Below are positions 62,426 through 64,000 of a stretch of 64,000 nt of DNA, piece after piece. The position numbers were made by a program, and so were the translations under genes. Numbering within the stretch: the stretch's first letter is position 1; the number at the start of each line of letters is the position of its first letter. The DNA is from JAVKMO01 sp031539345 (GTDB lineage: Bacteria; Bacteroidota; Bacteroidia; Chitinophagales; Chitinophagaceae): contig JAVKMO010000010.1 of assembly GCA_031539345.1 (NCBI GenBank), positions 1 to 64,000 of the forward strand. The letters run 5' to 3'. Under the pieces are notes generated by a model. The model had not been told where the DNA came from, made no database searches, and was given only the letters and a program-made list of their open reading frames with translations.

Positions 62426-63458
62426 GGCTTTCATTTTTATACAAACGGCGTCTTTCTTTCCAAACAAAAAAATCAACATAATATTGATTGATAATAGACA
62501 ATGCTTGCGGCAATTGTTCTTTTCTACTTTTAAATGTTTCGTTTACGAGTTCTGAAAGATTGTCAATATTAATGACGCGAACGCCAGGCATTTCTTTAAC
62601 CTGTTCTGCTACGTTACTCGGAATAGACAAATCAAAAATGTATTCAATTGGTGTGTTGGCAATGTGTTCTGGAAAAATAATTGGCGTAGATGCTCCTGTT
62701 GCAACAACTAAAATATGTGCTTGTTTTAAAGCGTCTTGTTGCTGGTTAAAATGCGTATAACGTGTGCCATATTCACGAGAAAGCGACATGGCTTTTTCGT
62801 CATTTCTGTTCACAATGCAAACATCAATATTCGGCAAATGTGTTTGTAAATGTTTGAGTGTATTGATGCCTATTTTTCCTAATCCTAATAAAGTGAGTGC
62901 GTATTTTTTATGTTCTAATTGTAAAAATTGTTTGAGCAAATGAATGACAAAAAAAGACGCAGATGCTGTGCCGTCAGAAATGCTCGTATGGTTTTTAATT
63001 TCTTTTGAAGCCGCCAAAGCAAAGGTGAAAATTTTCTCTACCATGCCGTTCAACTGACCATGTGATTTGGCAACAGCAAAGGCTTTTTTAATCTGTCCTA
63101 CAATTTCATAGTCGCCTAAAATTTGCGACTCTATGCCTGCGGCAACACACATAAAATGCTTTATCGCAGTTTCATTGTGCGAGACAACAATATATTGTAA
63201 CGCCGTGTCAATGTCAATATTCGCATGCTTTGCCAAAAGCGAAATAAAGTAACCCTCGTCTATTCCTGAAAAATAAAATTCTGTTCTGTTGCAAGTAGAA
63301 AGAATAACAAATTGAATTCTGTCTGACTCCGCAAAAGATTGATACAAATCAACAATTTGTGTAGGCGTAAACGCAAATTGATTCCTTATGGCTAAGGGCG
63401 TTTTTTTATGATTAACCGAAAGAACAGAAAAGAATTTTTCTGTTGAAGACATATCCAT
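62406..63458 (-). CDS. hemA: Glutamyl-tRNA reductase (short C-terminus)
   Basis: 350 residues from ATG 63458; an upstream ATG at 63494 adds an extra 12 residues, so the start is uncertain. Seen: SVNHKKTPLAIR, catalytic Cys in LSTCNRTEFYF near residue 55, GIESQILGDYEIVGQIKKAF near 110, NADP fold LLGLGKIGIN near 190, and ATGASTPII near 255. It makes the first committed step of C5 tetrapyrrole synthesis. Usual length is 410-430; this one stops just after FVWKERRRLYKN, so most of the C-terminal dimerisation helix is missing. Confidence 0.88.
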   Translation of the reverse strand: MDMSSTEKFFSVLSVNHKKTPLAIRNQFAFTPTQIVDLYQSFAESDRIQFVILSTCNRTEFYFSGIDEGYFISLLAKHANIDIDTALQYIVVSHNETAIKHFMCVAAGIESQILGDYEIVGQIKKAFAVAKSHGQLNGMVEKIFTFALAASKEIKNHTSISDGTASASFFVIHLLKQFLQLEHKKYALTLLGLGKIGINTLKHLQTHLPNIDVCIVNRNDEKAMSLSREYGTRYTHFNQQQDALKQAHILVVATGASTPIIFPEHIANTPIEYIFDLSIPSNVAEQVKEMPGVRVINIDNLSELVNETFKSRKEQLPQALSIINQYYVDFFVWKERRRLYKNESPIKNAL

Positions 63459-63494
63459 GATAAGAATTTTACAATCTTTTGAAAGGTATTGCAT

Positions 63495-63722
63495 CTTCTT
63501 AAAACAGACTTTATAGAACTCGCTTTTGACAAAAAAATGACAAACAATAAAAAAAATTAGTTTCCAGCTTCACCCTTCGATTGAGCCAAGTTGCGGCGCT
63601 CCGTTCGTCGTTTTGCAACAAATGAATCTTTTCGTTCGCTTTACAATTAAGCATTCACCATTAAAACCGCACCTCCTAAGGCCGAGAATACTCGCCACCA
63701 ACTCATACTTCATCGTTCATGA
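63495..63722. other. Intergenic region upstream of hemA
   Basis: About 230 bp without a convincing gene. The middle (63580-63700) is visibly richer in G+C than its surroundings and has a short inverted repeat, GTTGC to GCAAC. I could not assign it to a promoter, RNA or repeat family. Confidence 0.35.
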
Positions 63723-63878
63723 TTAACCATTTGGTCGCGTAGGCAATTTCACATTTGCTAATAATTTATTTGCCAGTTTTAATTTTTCCGGAAACAAATT
63801 TTTGCCTTTTAAGCGGTCTAATTTTGGATCAATTTTGACGATTGGTATTTTTGCTTTTTGTATTTCATCGATAAGCAT
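63723..63878 (-). CDS. Small hypothetical ORF (51 residues)
   Basis: Read directly from the minus strand: ATG at 63878, stop TAA at 63723-63725. The product is Lys- and Leu-rich (MLIDEIQKAKIPIVKIDPK... then LPTRPNG) and looks coding by its amphipathic, acidic-basic mixture. No family recognised. Just upstream, a second frame (63953-63882) reads like the end of another protein (IREDYEGFLLTRINQN) without an ATG, so this may be a decayed pair at the window edge. Confidence 0.35.
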   Translation of the reverse strand: MLIDEIQKAKIPIVKIDPKLDRLKGKNLFPEKLKLANKLLANVKLPTRPNG

Positions 63879-64000
63879 AGGTTATAGATTTATATTTTGA
63901 TTAATGCGTGTCAATAAAAACCCTTCATAGTCTTCACGAATTCTTTGCAAAACCTATTGTAAAGAAATAAAATAATTTTGTAAGAAAAAATATTGTATGA

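Overview
The window is a chromosomal stretch of an AT-rich Bacteroidota genome. Order-level placement is uncertain; Chitinophagales or a related lineage would fit. Supporting evidence: an OmpA/TonB-receptor/T9SS-style envelope gene set, a DUF4296 lipoprotein, the carbamoyltransferase of the acylated-ornithine arginine route, a bifunctional DAHP synthase-chorismate mutase, FISUMP-domain lipoproteins, weak Shine-Dalgarno sites, and -7 elements of the TAnnTTTG type. I see no insertion sequence, phage, CRISPR array or rRNA operon. Most of the window is densely packed housekeeping DNA.

Layout. 1-3.3 kb: the 5' part of a secreted protein, an OmpA-family protein, tRNA-Leu and a LuxE-like acyl transferase. 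3.4-10.5 kb: NupC, serC-argG, tRNA-Trp, lptC, an ArnT-like glycosyltransferase and a DsbD-N-like protein. 10.5-18 kb: meaB with a kinase-like protein, eno, proS, tRNA-Glu, mrp and rfbB. 18-28 kb: M16 protease-upp, an ArgE-like deacylase, the four-gene run aminotransferase-DUF4296-glmS-SCO1, and a UbiA prenyltransferase. 28-35 kb: infB followed by an accessory pocket. The pocket holds a HARE-HTH gene broken by one in-frame amber codon, a small secreted papain-like protein and a FISUMP lipoprotein. 35-42.7 kb: the leftward run argF'-OMP-yebC-yicC-DAHP synthase/chorismate mutase-pfkB, then rightward fbp-vanX. 42.7-45.7 kb: a 158-nt tRNA-like gene, the heptose genes, ispD and a decaying DUF5678/retropepsin pair. 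45.8-53 kb: mnmG, cysE, adk and a 1231-residue FISUMP lipoprotein with a 213-bp coding repeat array. 53-64 kb: a TonB receptor, an unknown secreted protein, PpiD, pcm, DUF2721, a cysteine desulfurase, gmk, hemA and a small ORF at the right edge.

Shared jobs. argG, the ArgE-like deacylase and argF' are scattered members of the acylated-ornithine arginine pathway. lptC, rfbB, the hddC-like/gmhB-like pair, the ArnT-like enzyme and glmS serve envelope glycan and lipopolysaccharide synthesis. serC, cysE and the cysteine desulfurase cover serine, cysteine and sulfur transfer.

The observations most worth a second look are: the 158-nt tRNA-like gene with an oversized variable region; the TGG-to-TAG interruption of the HARE-HTH gene; the secreted papain-like protein with a basic tail ending in a CaaX-like CVIF; the repeat-expanding FISUMP lipoprotein; and the kinase-like partner of MeaB. 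All assignments are by eye from sequence motifs; no database search or folding program was run.
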